From the NCBI GenBank assembly GCA_031398745.1, contig JANNNX010000044.1, positions 1 through 61,199 of the forward strand: DNA of 61,199 bases. Direction: 5' to 3'. Under the pieces are notes generated by a model that searched no databases, was not told the DNA's origin, and worked only from the letters and a program-made list of their open reading frames with translations. This stretch comes from JANNNX01 sp031398745 (lineage in GTDB: Bacteria > Actinomycetota > Acidimicrobiia > Acidimicrobiales > CADCSY01). The translations under genes and the position numbers were made by a program. Positions 1-10,019 of the stretch are shown here, piece by piece (position 1 is the first letter of the stretch; each line of letters starts with the position of its first letter).

Positions 1-540
1 CTGCTCGAGGCCGAAGGCCACCCTCCTGACGTCGTCGAGAAGGCCATGGAGTGGACCTCGGCCAGCGCCATCGTCCACATCGCCCCTACCGACGACCAGG
101 CCCGGGAGTGGGCCCTGCAGGGCCAGCAGATGCGGGCGGCCAAGCTCGACCACCACTTCGCGCTCACCGACCAGTACCTGGGCTGGATGCGCCAGCGGGA
201 AATGCCCCAGTTCGCGCCGGGCGCCGGCCCGAACCTCGGTGGCGACGGCGAGGTGTCGTCGCGCACCGTGTGGGGCAGCCCCGAGACCGTGATCGAGAAG
301 CTCAAGGACACCGTCGATCTCGGCATCCCCGAGATCTCCATCGGCTTCGACAACGGGGCCATGGAGGCCCCGTTGTGGGAGCACACCCACGAGTCGGTGC
401 GGCTGTTCTGCGACGAGGTACTTCCGTACTTCGCCGAGTACGAGCCCGACCTGGATCGCGGCCGTGAGCTACTGGCAGCGATGCCGGTCGGGCCCTTCGG
501 CCCGCCGCCCTCAGCCGATGATGGCGGGTCCGCCCGCTGA
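1..540 (+). CDS. LLM-class flavin-dependent oxidoreductase, 5'-truncated by window edge
   Basis: The reading frame is open from base 1, so the true start lies upstream. The visible 179 residues are the C-terminal part of a luciferase-like monooxygenase TIM barrel. They contain the segment WGSPETVIEKLKDTVDLGIP and a final helix LFCDEVLPYFAEYEPDL that are almost identical to the neighbouring gene at 511-1809, so the two are recent paralogues. A short Gly-rich loop (APGAGPNLGGDGE) sits where the neighbour has a long Pro/Gly insertion. The gene converges with that neighbour and their 3' ends overlap by 30 bp. Substrate unknown. Confidence 0.9.
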   Translation: MLEAEGHPPDVVEKAMEWTSASAIVHIAPTDDQAREWALQGQQMRAAKLDHHFALTDQYLGWMRQREMPQFAPGAGPNLGGDGEVSSRTVWGSPETVIEKLKDTVDLGIPEISIGFDNGAMEAPLWEHTHESVRLFCDEVLPYFAEYEPDLDRGRELLAAMPVGPFGPPPSADDGGSAR

Positions 541-1809
541 CGGAGCCGGCTGCTCCTGGGCCCGAGCTCGCATCATCGCCAGCATCGGGTCATTCGCCAG
601 GAGTTCCTTACCCCGCTCGAGGTCAGGCTCGTAGGTCTTGAAGAACGGCAGGACCTCGTCGCAGAAGAGGCGGACCGAGGCGTGCATCCGGCCCCGCAGC
701 TCCCGGTTCATGGCGCCGTTGTCGAAGCCCACCGAGATCTCCGGCACGCCCATGTCGACCTTGTCCCGGAGCTTCTCGATGACGGTCTCCGGGCTGCCCC
801 AGACCGAGAACCGCAACGCCATCTCCTCGGTCGAGGGCATCCCACCGGGGCCACCCGGGCCGCCGGGAGGAGGACCACCGGCCGGGCCACCGGGGCCGCC
901 GGGAGGAGGACCGCCCGGGGGAGGACCACCGGCCGGGCCGCCCGGAGGCGGGCCGCCGGGGCCACCCGGGCCACCGCCACCCGGCATCGCCCGCTGGCGC
1001 ATCCAGGGCAGAGCCTCGGCGGCCAGGGGCACGTCCTGGCTGAGGGTCGACGATCGCATGGCCATCCCGTCGATGGCTGCCTGACGAGCCTCGTCGTCGG
1101 TCGGGGCGACGTGGACGATCTCGGTGGCCGACGACCAGGCCATGGCCCGGTCGATGACCTCCTGAGGGTGACCGTAGCCCTCGAGCAGGGCTCGGTAGCC
1201 GGGGATCATGGCCGCCTGGGAGAAGATCGACCAGCCGTAGCGGGCGGCCTTGTCCTGACGGGACGGGCTGGCCGCGGCCAGCTTCACGTGAGGCACCCGG
1301 CCCCGGTAGGGCGAGGGGACCGACCGCTTGATCACGGTGCCGGTGTAGGGACCGGCGCTGATCTCCACCGGCGGGTCCTCGGGCTTCTTGTTCCACAGGG
1401 TCATCACCGCGTCGAAGACCTCGTCGTGGAGCTGGGTCGAGTCGGCGGCGTGGACACCGAAGTGGGCGAACTCGAGGGGCAGGCCTCCGCCGCCGATCCC
1501 GAACACGAAGCGACCCTCGGAGAGGTGGTCGAGCAGCGTGGCCATCTCGGCCAGTCGGGCCGGGTGGTGCAGCGGCACCACGCAGATGCAGAAGCCGACG
1601 TGGGCCTGGGTGACCTTGGCCGCCAGGTACGACGCCAACATGAAGGCGTTACCGGGGTGGGTGCCGTGGTGCTCGGTGATGTAGATCGCGGCCATGCCGG
1701 CCGCGTCGGCGTAGAGCCCGTCGTCGATGATCCCCTTGATCAGCTCCTCGTCGTCCTCCGGGAGGTCGGAGTAGGGGTTGATCTGGATCGAGAACCTGGT
1801 CGGAGCCAT
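511..1809 (-). CDS. LLM-class flavin-dependent oxidoreductase with long Pro/Gly insertion
   Basis: A 432-residue luciferase-like monooxygenase, predicted to use FMN or F420 to oxidise a small organic substrate in the cytoplasm. Family signatures are EHHGTHPGNAF near residue 46, the VVPLHHPARLAEM strand near 78-90 and the GSPETVIEKL strand near 338. Family members are usually about 340-380 residues; the excess is a low-complexity GGPGGPPPGGPAGG-type stretch at about residues 276-324, placed between a helix and the 'GSPE' strand. It shares its promoter region with the divergent binding-protein gene at 1996, which suggests joint regulation. Substrate unknown. Confidence 0.93.
   Translation of the reverse strand: MAPTRFSIQINPYSDLPEDDEELIKGIIDDGLYADAAGMAAIYITEHHGTHPGNAFMLASYLAAKVTQAHVGFCICVVPLHHPARLAEMATLLDHLSEGRFVFGIGGGGLPLEFAHFGVHAADSTQLHDEVFDAVMTLWNKKPEDPPVEISAGPYTGTVIKRSVPSPYRGRVPHVKLAAASPSRQDKAARYGWSIFSQAAMIPGYRALLEGYGHPQEVIDRAMAWSSATEIVHVAPTDDEARQAAIDGMAMRSSTLSQDVPLAAEALPWMRQRAMPGGGGPGGPGGPPPGGPAGGPPPGGPPPGGPGGPAGGPPPGGPGGPGGMPSTEEMALRFSVWGSPETVIEKLRDKVDMGVPEISVGFDNGAMNRELRGRMHASVRLFCDEVLPFFKTYEPDLERGKELLANDPMLAMMRARAQEQPAPSAGGPAIIG
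841..984 (-). repeat. Pro/Gly-coding low-complexity tract inside LLM gene
   Basis: Degenerate tandem units of about 9-15 bp (GGGCCACCGG/GGAGGACC variants) encode the GGP/PPPGG stretch. The repeat keeps the reading frame, so it is a length-variable protein linker rather than a non-coding repeat. Confidence 0.8.
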
Positions 1810-1845
1810 GCCACCGTCGCCTCTCTGCGTGCTGTCGGGGCTTCG

Positions 1846-1856
1846 ACTGTAACAGT
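1846..1856. promoter_or_regulatory. Small palindrome in LLM/SBP divergent promoter
   Basis: ACTGTAACAGT is a perfect inverted repeat with a TAA centre. It lies 37 bp upstream of the LLM start at 1809, in the 186-bp region shared with the binding-protein gene. It could be a repressor site, but no regulator gene adjoins it and the arms are only 4 bp. Confidence 0.3.
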
Positions 1857-1995
1857 GTCTTAGCTCGGCGTCCCAGCCACGCCGAGGCCTCGGCCCCGCC
1901 TTGCGTTGTCACGGTGTTGCACTACCTTGTGACGTCGTTACAACCCCGAGCTCCCCCCGCTCGAGCGGACTCCCCACCCCCCGAATGGACCTGCC

Positions 1996-3519
1996 ATGCA
2001 TCGCCTCGCGTCTCGATCGCGCTTTCGGTTGGCGCTGAGCGCCCTCTTCGTCGTCCTCACCCTGCTCGGCACCGCCTGCAGTAGCGACGACAGCGACGAC
2101 GGTGCCGACAGCGGCGACAGCGGGCAGGTCAGCGACGGCCCCCGCGGGGAGCTCCGGGTCCCAGGCGACACGCCGTCGTCACTCGATCCGACCGCCGCGG
2201 CGGCCTCGCTCCAGTACCTCCAGCCCCTCTTCGAGAGCCTGACCTACTCGAGCACCTCCGACGGGACCATCCAGCCCGGACTGGCCGAGACCTGGGAGGT
2301 CGATGGCCTGGTCAACACATTCCACCTGAAGGCCGGTCGGACCTTCACCGACGGCACGCCGATCGACTCGGCGGCGGTCAAGACCAGCCTGGACAAGAAG
2401 GCCCAGCTGCAGGGCGTGGTCATCGACACCCCCGACGACCTCACCGTGGTACTGACCACCACCCGGGTCGACCAGGTCTTCCTCGACATCCTGGGTGGCA
2501 CCGCCGGCATGGTGGCCAGCCCGGCCCAGTTCGAGGACGACCCCGACAACAACCCGATCGGCTCGGGTCCGTACCTGCTCACCTCGAGCTCGGCGTCGAG
2601 CTACGTGTACGAGCCCAACCCCGACTACGACGGTGACCACCCGGCCAAGGTCGAGCGCTACGAGATCGTGAACAACCTGGCCGATAGCGGCGCCAAGCTC
2701 AACGCCCTGCGCAGCGACCAGATCGACCTGGCCACTCTCGACGCGGCCACCGCCAGCCAGATCCCCGACGACGAGAACTTCACCTTCGTCACGACGCCGA
2801 CGACGGCCTACGGCCTGGTGATCCAGGACCGGGAGGGTCGCGACGTCCCCGCCTTCACCGACCCTGACGTGCGCAAGGCCATGGCTCTCGCGCTCGACCG
2901 CGACGCCATCGCCGATGCGCTGCTGTTCGGCTTCGGCACGGTGGCCGCCCAACCCACGCCCGAGGGTCGCAGCGGCTACGACGCGGCCTACGAGGACGAG
3001 TTCGCCTACGACCTCGACGCCGCCCAGGAGCTCATGGATGGCTCAGACCATCCCGACGGCTTCTCGTTCGCAGTGGGGGTCGACACCAACACCCAGACCT
3101 TCGCCCAGGCGGTCCAGGGTCAGCTGTCGGAGATCGGCATCACCATGGAGATCGAACTGATCGACAGCGCCTCGTCGTTCCAGATCCGCCAGAGCGACGA
3201 GTACCCGGCGTCGATCGGCACGATCCAGATCGGCGACATCTTCGCCACCACCGCCCTGTACCAAGGTGACGGTCTGTTCAACACCTTCAAGCTGGTTGAG
3301 CCCGAGCTCAACGGGCTGATGAACGAGGCCTCGGGGACCACCGACGAGGCGCGCTACGAGGAGCTCAGCGCGGAGATCGCCGACATCATGGTGGGCGAGC
3401 AGTACTTCATCACCGTGGCCCTGGCCGACGCCATCGCGGTCAAGAACGACAAGGTGGAGGACATGGCCTTCACCCAGGTGAACCCGGGCCTGATCTACCT
3501 CGACGTCACTGTGAAGTGA
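1996..3519 (+). CDS. ABC transporter substrate-binding lipoprotein, family 5 (peptide/opine type)
   Basis: 507 residues. The N-terminus has basic residues, a hydrophobic core and a lipobox LLGTAC followed by an Asp/Ser-rich linker, as expected for an exported, lipid-anchored binding protein. The body matches the SBP_bac_5 fold: a GELRV start, an early segment SLDPTAAAASLQYLQPLFES, then FHLKAGRTFTDGTPIDSAAV and a central DPDVRKAMALALDRDAIADALL helix. No permease or ATPase genes adjoin it, so it is an orphan binding protein. Divergence from one LLM gene and convergence with another suggest it captures an LLM substrate, which is an inference. A perfect hairpin includes its stop codon. Confidence 0.9.
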   Translation: MHRLASRSRFRLALSALFVVLTLLGTACSSDDSDDGADSGDSGQVSDGPRGELRVPGDTPSSLDPTAAAASLQYLQPLFESLTYSSTSDGTIQPGLAETWEVDGLVNTFHLKAGRTFTDGTPIDSAAVKTSLDKKAQLQGVVIDTPDDLTVVLTTTRVDQVFLDILGGTAGMVASPAQFEDDPDNNPIGSGPYLLTSSSASSYVYEPNPDYDGDHPAKVERYEIVNNLADSGAKLNALRSDQIDLATLDAATASQIPDDENFTFVTTPTTAYGLVIQDREGRDVPAFTDPDVRKAMALALDRDAIADALLFGFGTVAAQPTPEGRSGYDAAYEDEFAYDLDAAQELMDGSDHPDGFSFAVGVDTNTQTFAQAVQGQLSEIGITMEIELIDSASSFQIRQSDEYPASIGTIQIGDIFATTALYQGDGLFNTFKLVEPELNGLMNEASGTTDEARYEELSAEIADIMVGEQYFITVALADAIAVKNDKVEDMAFTQVNPGLIYLDVTVK

Positions 3520-3530
3520 CGTCGAGGTAG
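3495..3530. terminator. Perfect hairpin terminator overlapping SBP stop codon
   Basis: CTACCTCGACGTCACT and its exact reverse complement (16-bp arms) flank a GTGA loop. The TGA stop of the binding-protein gene (3517-3519) lies inside the right arm. The convergent LLM gene ends at 3536, so the hairpin probably stops transcription from both sides. Confidence 0.8.
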
Positions 3531-3535
3531 CCGGG

Positions 3536-4657
3536 TCAGATCAGCGGCATGACCTCTTCGATGAAGCGGTCGAGGTCGGTGTGCTCACCGGTCCGATCCC
3601 GGTCGGTGCCGATGCCGGCATCGAGCCCACCCAACATCAGCTCGGAGAACCCGAGTTCGGCGTAGTCGGCCAGGCCTTCGGCCACCATCTCGGGCGTGCC
3701 CATGCACACCCCCTTCTCGTGGGGGCCGGCGAAGGGGTCGACCATCGGCGGCGGCCCTCCCCCGCCCGGCCCGCCGTGGCCGGCGGCCGGGTCGCGGCCG
3801 AGGTAGCGCTCCTCGATGGCCAGCTGCTTGCGGACCCAGTCGAGGTAGCCGGCCCCAGGACCGCCGCCCCCGGCCATGCGCTGGGCGGTGATCTCCTCCA
3901 TCGAGTTGCCGATGGCCACTGTGGCCCGGGGACAGCTCCAGCGCAGGCACCGCTCCACGGTCTCGTCGTCGTGGCCGGCGGCGTCGAGCTCGCTGCGGTA
4001 GATGTCCCACCACCGCACGAGGTTGTCCCAGCCGTCGGCCTCACCGAAGAACGGGGTGATGAAGACGGCCCACCCTCGCCGGGCGGCGTTGCGAACGCTG
4101 GCCTCCCGGCTGCCGGCCTGCTTGACGATGGGGTGGGGCTGGGTGTGGGACCGGGGCATGATCCGCTGGTAGAGCGTCCCCTTGAAGTGCTCGGTGGCGA
4201 ACTCGTAGGGCGGATCATCGTCGGTGTGGGCCCACAGGGCCTCCACGATGTCCATCGTCTCCATCATCCGATCGTGGTGTCGGCCGTCGGGTTCGATACC
4301 GAGCCCGACCGACTCCAGCGGGATCCCCCCCGAGCCGATCCCGAAGAGGAACCGCCCCTTGGCCAGCAGGTCGAGGAGGTTGGCCTGCTCGGCCAGGCGC
4401 GCCGGGTGGTGCAGCGGCACCACCGCCACCCCGAAGCCGATGTGGAGCTGGGTGGTGGCGGCGGCCAGGTAGCTCCCCAGCATGAAGTTGTTGCCGTAGG
4501 TCGAGTAGCCGCTGAAGTGGTGCTCGGCCAGGTAGAGGGTGGCGAAGCCGGCCCGGTCCATCTTGGCGCCGAGGCGGATCATGTCGTCGACGATGCGCTC
4601 GTCGTGCTCCGGCCCGGGGCTGACGGGGGTCTCGAACAGCGAGAAGCGAAGGGTCAC
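3536..4657 (-). CDS. LLM-class flavin-dependent oxidoreductase
   Basis: 373-residue luciferase-like monooxygenase. It shows LAEHHFSGYSTYGNNFML near residue 44, VVPLHHPARLAEQANLLD near 78-95, FGIGSGGIPLE near 103 and a C-terminal MGTPEMVAEGL strand followed by EEVMPLI. A moderate Gly/Pro-rich insertion (HGGPGGGGPPP) precedes the GTPE strand, as in its paralogues. It lies 63 bp downstream of a TetR gene in the same direction, with a 14-bp palindrome in the gap, so TetR control is likely. Substrate unknown. Confidence 0.93.
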   Translation of the reverse strand: MTLRFSLFETPVSPGPEHDERIVDDMIRLGAKMDRAGFATLYLAEHHFSGYSTYGNNFMLGSYLAAATTQLHIGFGVAVVPLHHPARLAEQANLLDLLAKGRFLFGIGSGGIPLESVGLGIEPDGRHHDRMMETMDIVEALWAHTDDDPPYEFATEHFKGTLYQRIMPRSHTQPHPIVKQAGSREASVRNAARRGWAVFITPFFGEADGWDNLVRWWDIYRSELDAAGHDDETVERCLRWSCPRATVAIGNSMEEITAQRMAGGGGPGAGYLDWVRKQLAIEERYLGRDPAAGHGGPGGGGPPPMVDPFAGPHEKGVCMGTPEMVAEGLADYAELGFSELMLGGLDAGIGTDRDRTGEHTDLDRFIEEVMPLI

Positions 4658-4711
4658 GGCGTCCTCCCGGAGCGGGTCGTGGGCGCCCGGCGGGCGGTCG
4701 GCCGGGAGTGA

Positions 4712-4725
4712 ACTGAACGTTCAGT
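4712..4725. promoter_or_regulatory. TetR-type operator, perfect 14-bp palindrome
   Basis: ACTGAACGTTCAGT lies between the TetR gene and the LLM gene, and it covers the TetR stop codon (4721-4723). The TGAAC/GTTCA half-sites are typical of TetR-family operators. It sits 55 bp upstream of the LLM start, so the adjacent TetR protein is the natural candidate to bind it. Confidence 0.65.
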
Positions 4726-5293
4726 CCACCCTAACGGGGCCCAGCGCGCCGTGCAGGAACATCTCGGTGACCTCGTCGAGGGGCAACCGGTCGGTGGCGG
4801 CATGACGGCGTCGGCCATAGCCCTCGGCCAGGTGCAACCCCACGTAGACCCGAGCCACTAACGAAGCCGGGTGACGAAGTCGCGCCGCGTCGTCGGCCTC
4901 CCCCACGACTCCGGCCAGCCGCCCGATCAGCCTCTCCATCGAGGCCGCGAACCGCTGCTGGGGCTCGGCGTTGGATCCCTGGTCGAGCGCCGAGATCACC
5001 GGGAGCACGGTCGCCAGATGCGAGCCGACGGCGTCGCCGACCGCCCGCAGGCGCTCCTCCACCGACCCCAGCCGACCGACCGCCACCAGGTGGCGGTCGA
5101 GGTCGGTGGGGTCGAGGACATGATCGACCACGGCCCCCAGCAACGCCGCCTTGCCCCCGAAGACCCGGAACGCGGTGGCGGTGGCCACGCCGGCGGCCGC
5201 CGCGATCTGCTGGATCGTCACCGCCTCCCCGTGGTGCGCGATCAGGGGGACGGCGGCCTCGACGACCGCCCGGCGACGGTCGGCCGCCAGCAT
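4721..5293 (-). CDS. TetR/AcrR-family transcriptional regulator
   Basis: 190 residues from the ATG at 5293. The N-terminal helix-turn-helix reads AVTIQQIAAAAGVATATAFR then VFGGKAALLGAVVDHVL, a standard TetR DNA-binding region. The C-terminal ligand domain is divergent and gives no hint of the inducer. It is encoded just upstream of, and codirectional with, the LLM gene at 3536. Probable repressor of that gene. A GTG further upstream is possible, but the ATG gives the usual short N-terminus. Confidence 0.88.
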   Translation of the reverse strand: MLAADRRRAVVEAAVPLIAHHGEAVTIQQIAAAAGVATATAFRVFGGKAALLGAVVDHVLDPTDLDRHLVAVGRLGSVEERLRAVGDAVGSHLATVLPVISALDQGSNAEPQQRFAASMERLIGRLAGVVGEADDAARLRHPASLVARVYVGLHLAEGYGRRRHAATDRLPLDEVTEMFLHGALGPVRVD

Positions 5294-5406
5294 CGGCGCG
5301 GCTCGAACCCGACCCGGAGCGACAGCAGGTGAAGCGATGGCCGACAGTGTGGGAGGGCGTCTGTGCAGGGTCAAGGACAGCCGACCGCAGCCGGGCCGTC
5401 CGGGCC

Positions 5407-6549
5407 CTACAGCAGGGGCATGACCTCCTCGATGAAGCGGTCGGCGTTCTGGTGCACCCGCTGGCGCTGGTCGACCGTCCCGAGACCCATGTCCATGTTG
5501 AGCATGAGGTTGGGGATACCCAGCTCCTCGTACTCCTTGACGCCCTGGGCCACGAGCTCGGGCGGGCCCATGAGCATGCCCTTGCGGGGCACGCTCGGGC
5601 CACCCCCGGTGGGGCCGCCGAAGCCGCCGGGCTCGGTGCCGCCGTGAGCCGGCTCGTCGGCCGGCGCCTCGTGGTCGCCGACCCGCTCGGCCACCGGATT
5701 GGTCCCGAGGTACTTCATCTCCAGGGCCATCTGGGCCTGGACGAAGTTCATGTAGCCCTCGCCGTTCATCCGGCTGTACTCCATGGCGTCCTCGACCGAG
5801 TCGGCCACCGCGGTGCCGGCCACCGCCGAGGTCCACTCCATGGCGGTGGCGATGGTCTCCTTGTCGTGGCCGGCGTTGTGGAGCTCCTCCTGGTAGATGT
5901 CCCACCAGCGCTTGAGGTTCTCGTACGGGTCACCGGGCATGAACATCGGGAACAACAGGGCCGACCAGCCCCGGCGAGCCGCATCGCGGACGCTGTCGTC
6001 ACTCGACTGGCAGGCCCGCATGAGCAGGGGATGACCCTCGCGGTAGGAGCTGGGCATGATCCGCTGGTAGAGGGTGCCCGAGTAGCCGTGGGCGTCGAAC
6101 GAATAGGGCTCGTCCTCCTCGGTGTGGGCCCACAGGTTCTGCACGATCTCGAGGAGGTCGTTCATCCGCTCGGAGTGCCGGCCGTCCGACGGCACCCCCA
6201 AACCGATCGACTCGAACGGGATTCCACCCGAGCCGAGACCCAGGATCACCCGACCGTCGCCCAGCTGGTCCAGCAGGTTGGCCATCTCGGCCAGTCGCGC
6301 CGGGTGGTGCAGCGGCACCACGGCGACGGCGAAGCCGACGTGGATCTGCTCGGTCCGGCCCAGGATGTGCGCCGCCATCAGGAAGCTGTTGCCGTAGGTG
6401 TTGTAGCCCGAGAAGTGGTGCTCGGCCAGGAAGAACGAGGCGAATCCCGCCTGATCCAGGCGCACCGCCCAGTCCGACACGTCCTTGATGATCCGATGGT
6501 CGTGCTCGGCCCCGGGCGAGACCGGGAGGGAGAAGGTGGAGAACTTCAC
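5407..6549 (-). CDS. LLM-class flavin-dependent oxidoreductase
   Basis: 380-residue luciferase-like monooxygenase close to the one at 3536. It has FFLAEHHFSGYNTYGNSFLM near residue 40, VVPLHHPARLAEMANLLDQL, LGLGSGGIPFESIGLG and a C-terminal MGPPELVAQGVKEYEELGIP with EEVMPLL at the end. A Gly-rich insertion (HGGTEPGGFGGPTGGGP) precedes the GPPE strand. Transcribed divergently from the TetR gene at 6636 across an 86-bp promoter region that holds a palindromic operator. Substrate unknown. Confidence 0.93.
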   Translation of the reverse strand: MKFSTFSLPVSPGAEHDHRIIKDVSDWAVRLDQAGFASFFLAEHHFSGYNTYGNSFLMAAHILGRTEQIHVGFAVAVVPLHHPARLAEMANLLDQLGDGRVILGLGSGGIPFESIGLGVPSDGRHSERMNDLLEIVQNLWAHTEEDEPYSFDAHGYSGTLYQRIMPSSYREGHPLLMRACQSSDDSVRDAARRGWSALLFPMFMPGDPYENLKRWWDIYQEELHNAGHDKETIATAMEWTSAVAGTAVADSVEDAMEYSRMNGEGYMNFVQAQMALEMKYLGTNPVAERVGDHEAPADEPAHGGTEPGGFGGPTGGGPSVPRKGMLMGPPELVAQGVKEYEELGIPNLMLNMDMGLGTVDQRQRVHQNADRFIEEVMPLL

Positions 6550-6575
6550 GGCTGGCTCCTCGTGTCGGGATCGAT

Positions 6576-6596
6576 CGAAACGAGACTATCGTTTCG
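6576..6596. promoter_or_regulatory. TetR-type operator in LLM/TetR divergent promoter
   Basis: CGAAACGA and TCGTTTCG form a perfect 8-bp inverted repeat around a 5-bp spacer (GACTA). The position, between the starts of the LLM gene (6549) and the TetR gene (6636), fits an autoregulated divergent operator. Confidence 0.7.
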
Positions 6597-6635
6597 GTGC
6601 CAGGCCGGGTCAAGCCCCCGCCCTAGGCTGGCCCA

Positions 6636-7247
6636 GTGCCCTCCCGCGCCGCCCCTCGCCCGTCAGTGGGCGCAGAGACCGTGGGAGTCCGCAAGGACGT
6701 GGTCCGCAACCGGCGCCGCATCATCGACGCCGCGGTGGCCAGCTTCCGCGAGCTGGGATCCGATGCCCAGATGGACGACATCGCCCGCCGGGCCGGGCTC
6801 GGCGTGGCCACCATCTACCGCTACTTCGCCAATCGCGAGGAGCTCCTACGCCAGGTGTCGGAGGAGGTGTCGGGCTCGTTGCTCGACGCCGCCCACCACG
6901 CCCTCGAGCTGGACGACCCGTGGGAGGGGGTGGTCGCGGTGGTGACCCGCTTCGTCGAGGTCAACCAGGAGTACCGCCAGCTCATGAACACCACCCGAGC
7001 GCTGTCGACTCCGTTGGTGGCTTCGCCACCACCGTCCTTCGGCACCATGCAGTCCTCGGTCGAGGCTGTACTCGAACGGGCCAAGGCGGCCGGGGTGCTG
7101 CGGGCCGACATCGACGGGCGCCACATCTCCTGGCTGACGTCGTCGGTGACCGCCATCCCCGCCACCAGCGGGCGAGAGCTCCGCCACCACACCCAGATCC
7201 TCCAGCAGCTGATCCTCGACGCCCTCCGGTCGCCTTCAGTTGGTTAG
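6636..7247 (+). CDS. TetR/AcrR-family transcriptional regulator
   Basis: 203 residues from a GTG; an internal GTG about 16 codons in is an alternative. The DNA-binding region RRRIIDAAVASFRELG, MDDIARRAGLGVATIYRYF, ANREELLRQV is a textbook TetR N-terminus. The C-terminal domain resembles SbtR-like regulators only loosely. Divergent from the LLM gene at 5407 and followed 18 bp later by an MFS exporter, which it may also control. Confidence 0.9.
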   Translation: MPSRAAPRPSVGAETVGVRKDVVRNRRRIIDAAVASFRELGSDAQMDDIARRAGLGVATIYRYFANREELLRQVSEEVSGSLLDAAHHALELDDPWEGVVAVVTRFVEVNQEYRQLMNTTRALSTPLVASPPPSFGTMQSSVEAVLERAKAAGVLRADIDGRHISWLTSSVTAIPATSGRELRHHTQILQQLILDALRSPSVG

Positions 7248-8511
7248 CGACACTAAGCTTCCCCGGTGGCTGCCCCCTCCCGTGCTCGACGGACCTTCGC
7301 CGCCCTGGCCGTCCGCAACTACCGCTGGTATCTCGGGGCCCAGACGCTTTCTCAGATCGGTACCTGGTTCCAGATGCTGGCCCAGGTCTGGCTGGTGGCC
7401 GAGCTCACCGGCAGCGGGATTGCTCTCGGGCTGACCACCGCCCTCCAAGCCCTGCCAGTCCTGCTGCTGGCCAGCTATGGCGGGGTGCTGGCCGACCGCC
7501 ACGGCGCCCGCCGCATCCTGCTGGTCACCCAACTGGCGCTGGCCTCGGTCGCCCTCGGCCTCGCCCTGCTGGCGGCCACCGACCAACTCACCGTGCAGTG
7601 GATCTACCTCGGCGCCTTCCTGGCCGGGACGGTCAACGCCTTCGATCGCCCGGCCGCCCAGGCCTTCCTCTACGAGCTCGTGGGCCCGGAGCACCTGGGC
7701 TCGGCGGTCGCCCTCAACAGCGTGCAGATGTCGTCGGGTCGCCTGGTCGGCCCGGCCTTCGCCGGCCTCCTGCTGGCCTGGGTGGGGGCGGCGGCCTGCT
7801 TCTTCGTGAACGCCACCTCGTTCCTACTGGTGGTGGTGGCGCTGCTGGTGATCCGCCAGTCCGAGCTCATCCCCCGAGTCCGCAGCACCCGGGCCAAGGC
7901 CCGCATCATCGAAGGCATCCGCTACGTGCGGGGCATCCCCGAGTTGCGCCGACCTCTGCTCGCGTCCGCCATCGTCGGCTGCCTGGCCTTCAACTTCGTG
8001 ACCGTGATGGCGGCCATGGTCCAGTTCGAGTTCGACGCCGGGAGCGAGGCCCTGGGGGCGGTCGAGTCGCTCAACGCCGCCTTCGCCGTGCTCGGCGGTC
8101 TCTTCATCGCCGGGGTCCGCCGACCCAGCATCCGCTTCCTGGGCGGGGTGTGCCTGGCCTTCAGCGCGGCCATGGCCCTGAACTCGTTGGCCCCCACCCT
8201 CGGGTGGTACCTGGCCGCGATGCCCTTCTTCGGCTTCACCGTGGCCTGCTTCTCGGCCACCGCCCAGACCGTCGTCCAGCGCAACGCGGCGCCCGAGATG
8301 CAGGGCCGGGTAGCCGCCCTCTACACCCTCGCCATCCAGGGGACCTCGCCGGTGGGGGCCCTGCTGGCGGGGCTGCTGATCGACGTGTCGCCCCGGGCCG
8401 CCATGGGCATGGGCGCAGTCGGCGCGCTGGTGAGTGGGGTCATGCTGCTGGTGGTCACCTCGGGCCGGCGGAACCCGGCGGCGCCGGCCGTGGGGGACCC
8501 GGCCATCGACC

Positions 8512-9945
<1,434 letters not shown>

Positions 9946-10019
9946 GGTCGGCCCAGCATTCCAGGCCCAGTCGGGCCGGGGTGCGTCGAGAGCACAGCCG
10001 GGGCTGGAATGCTGCGCCG

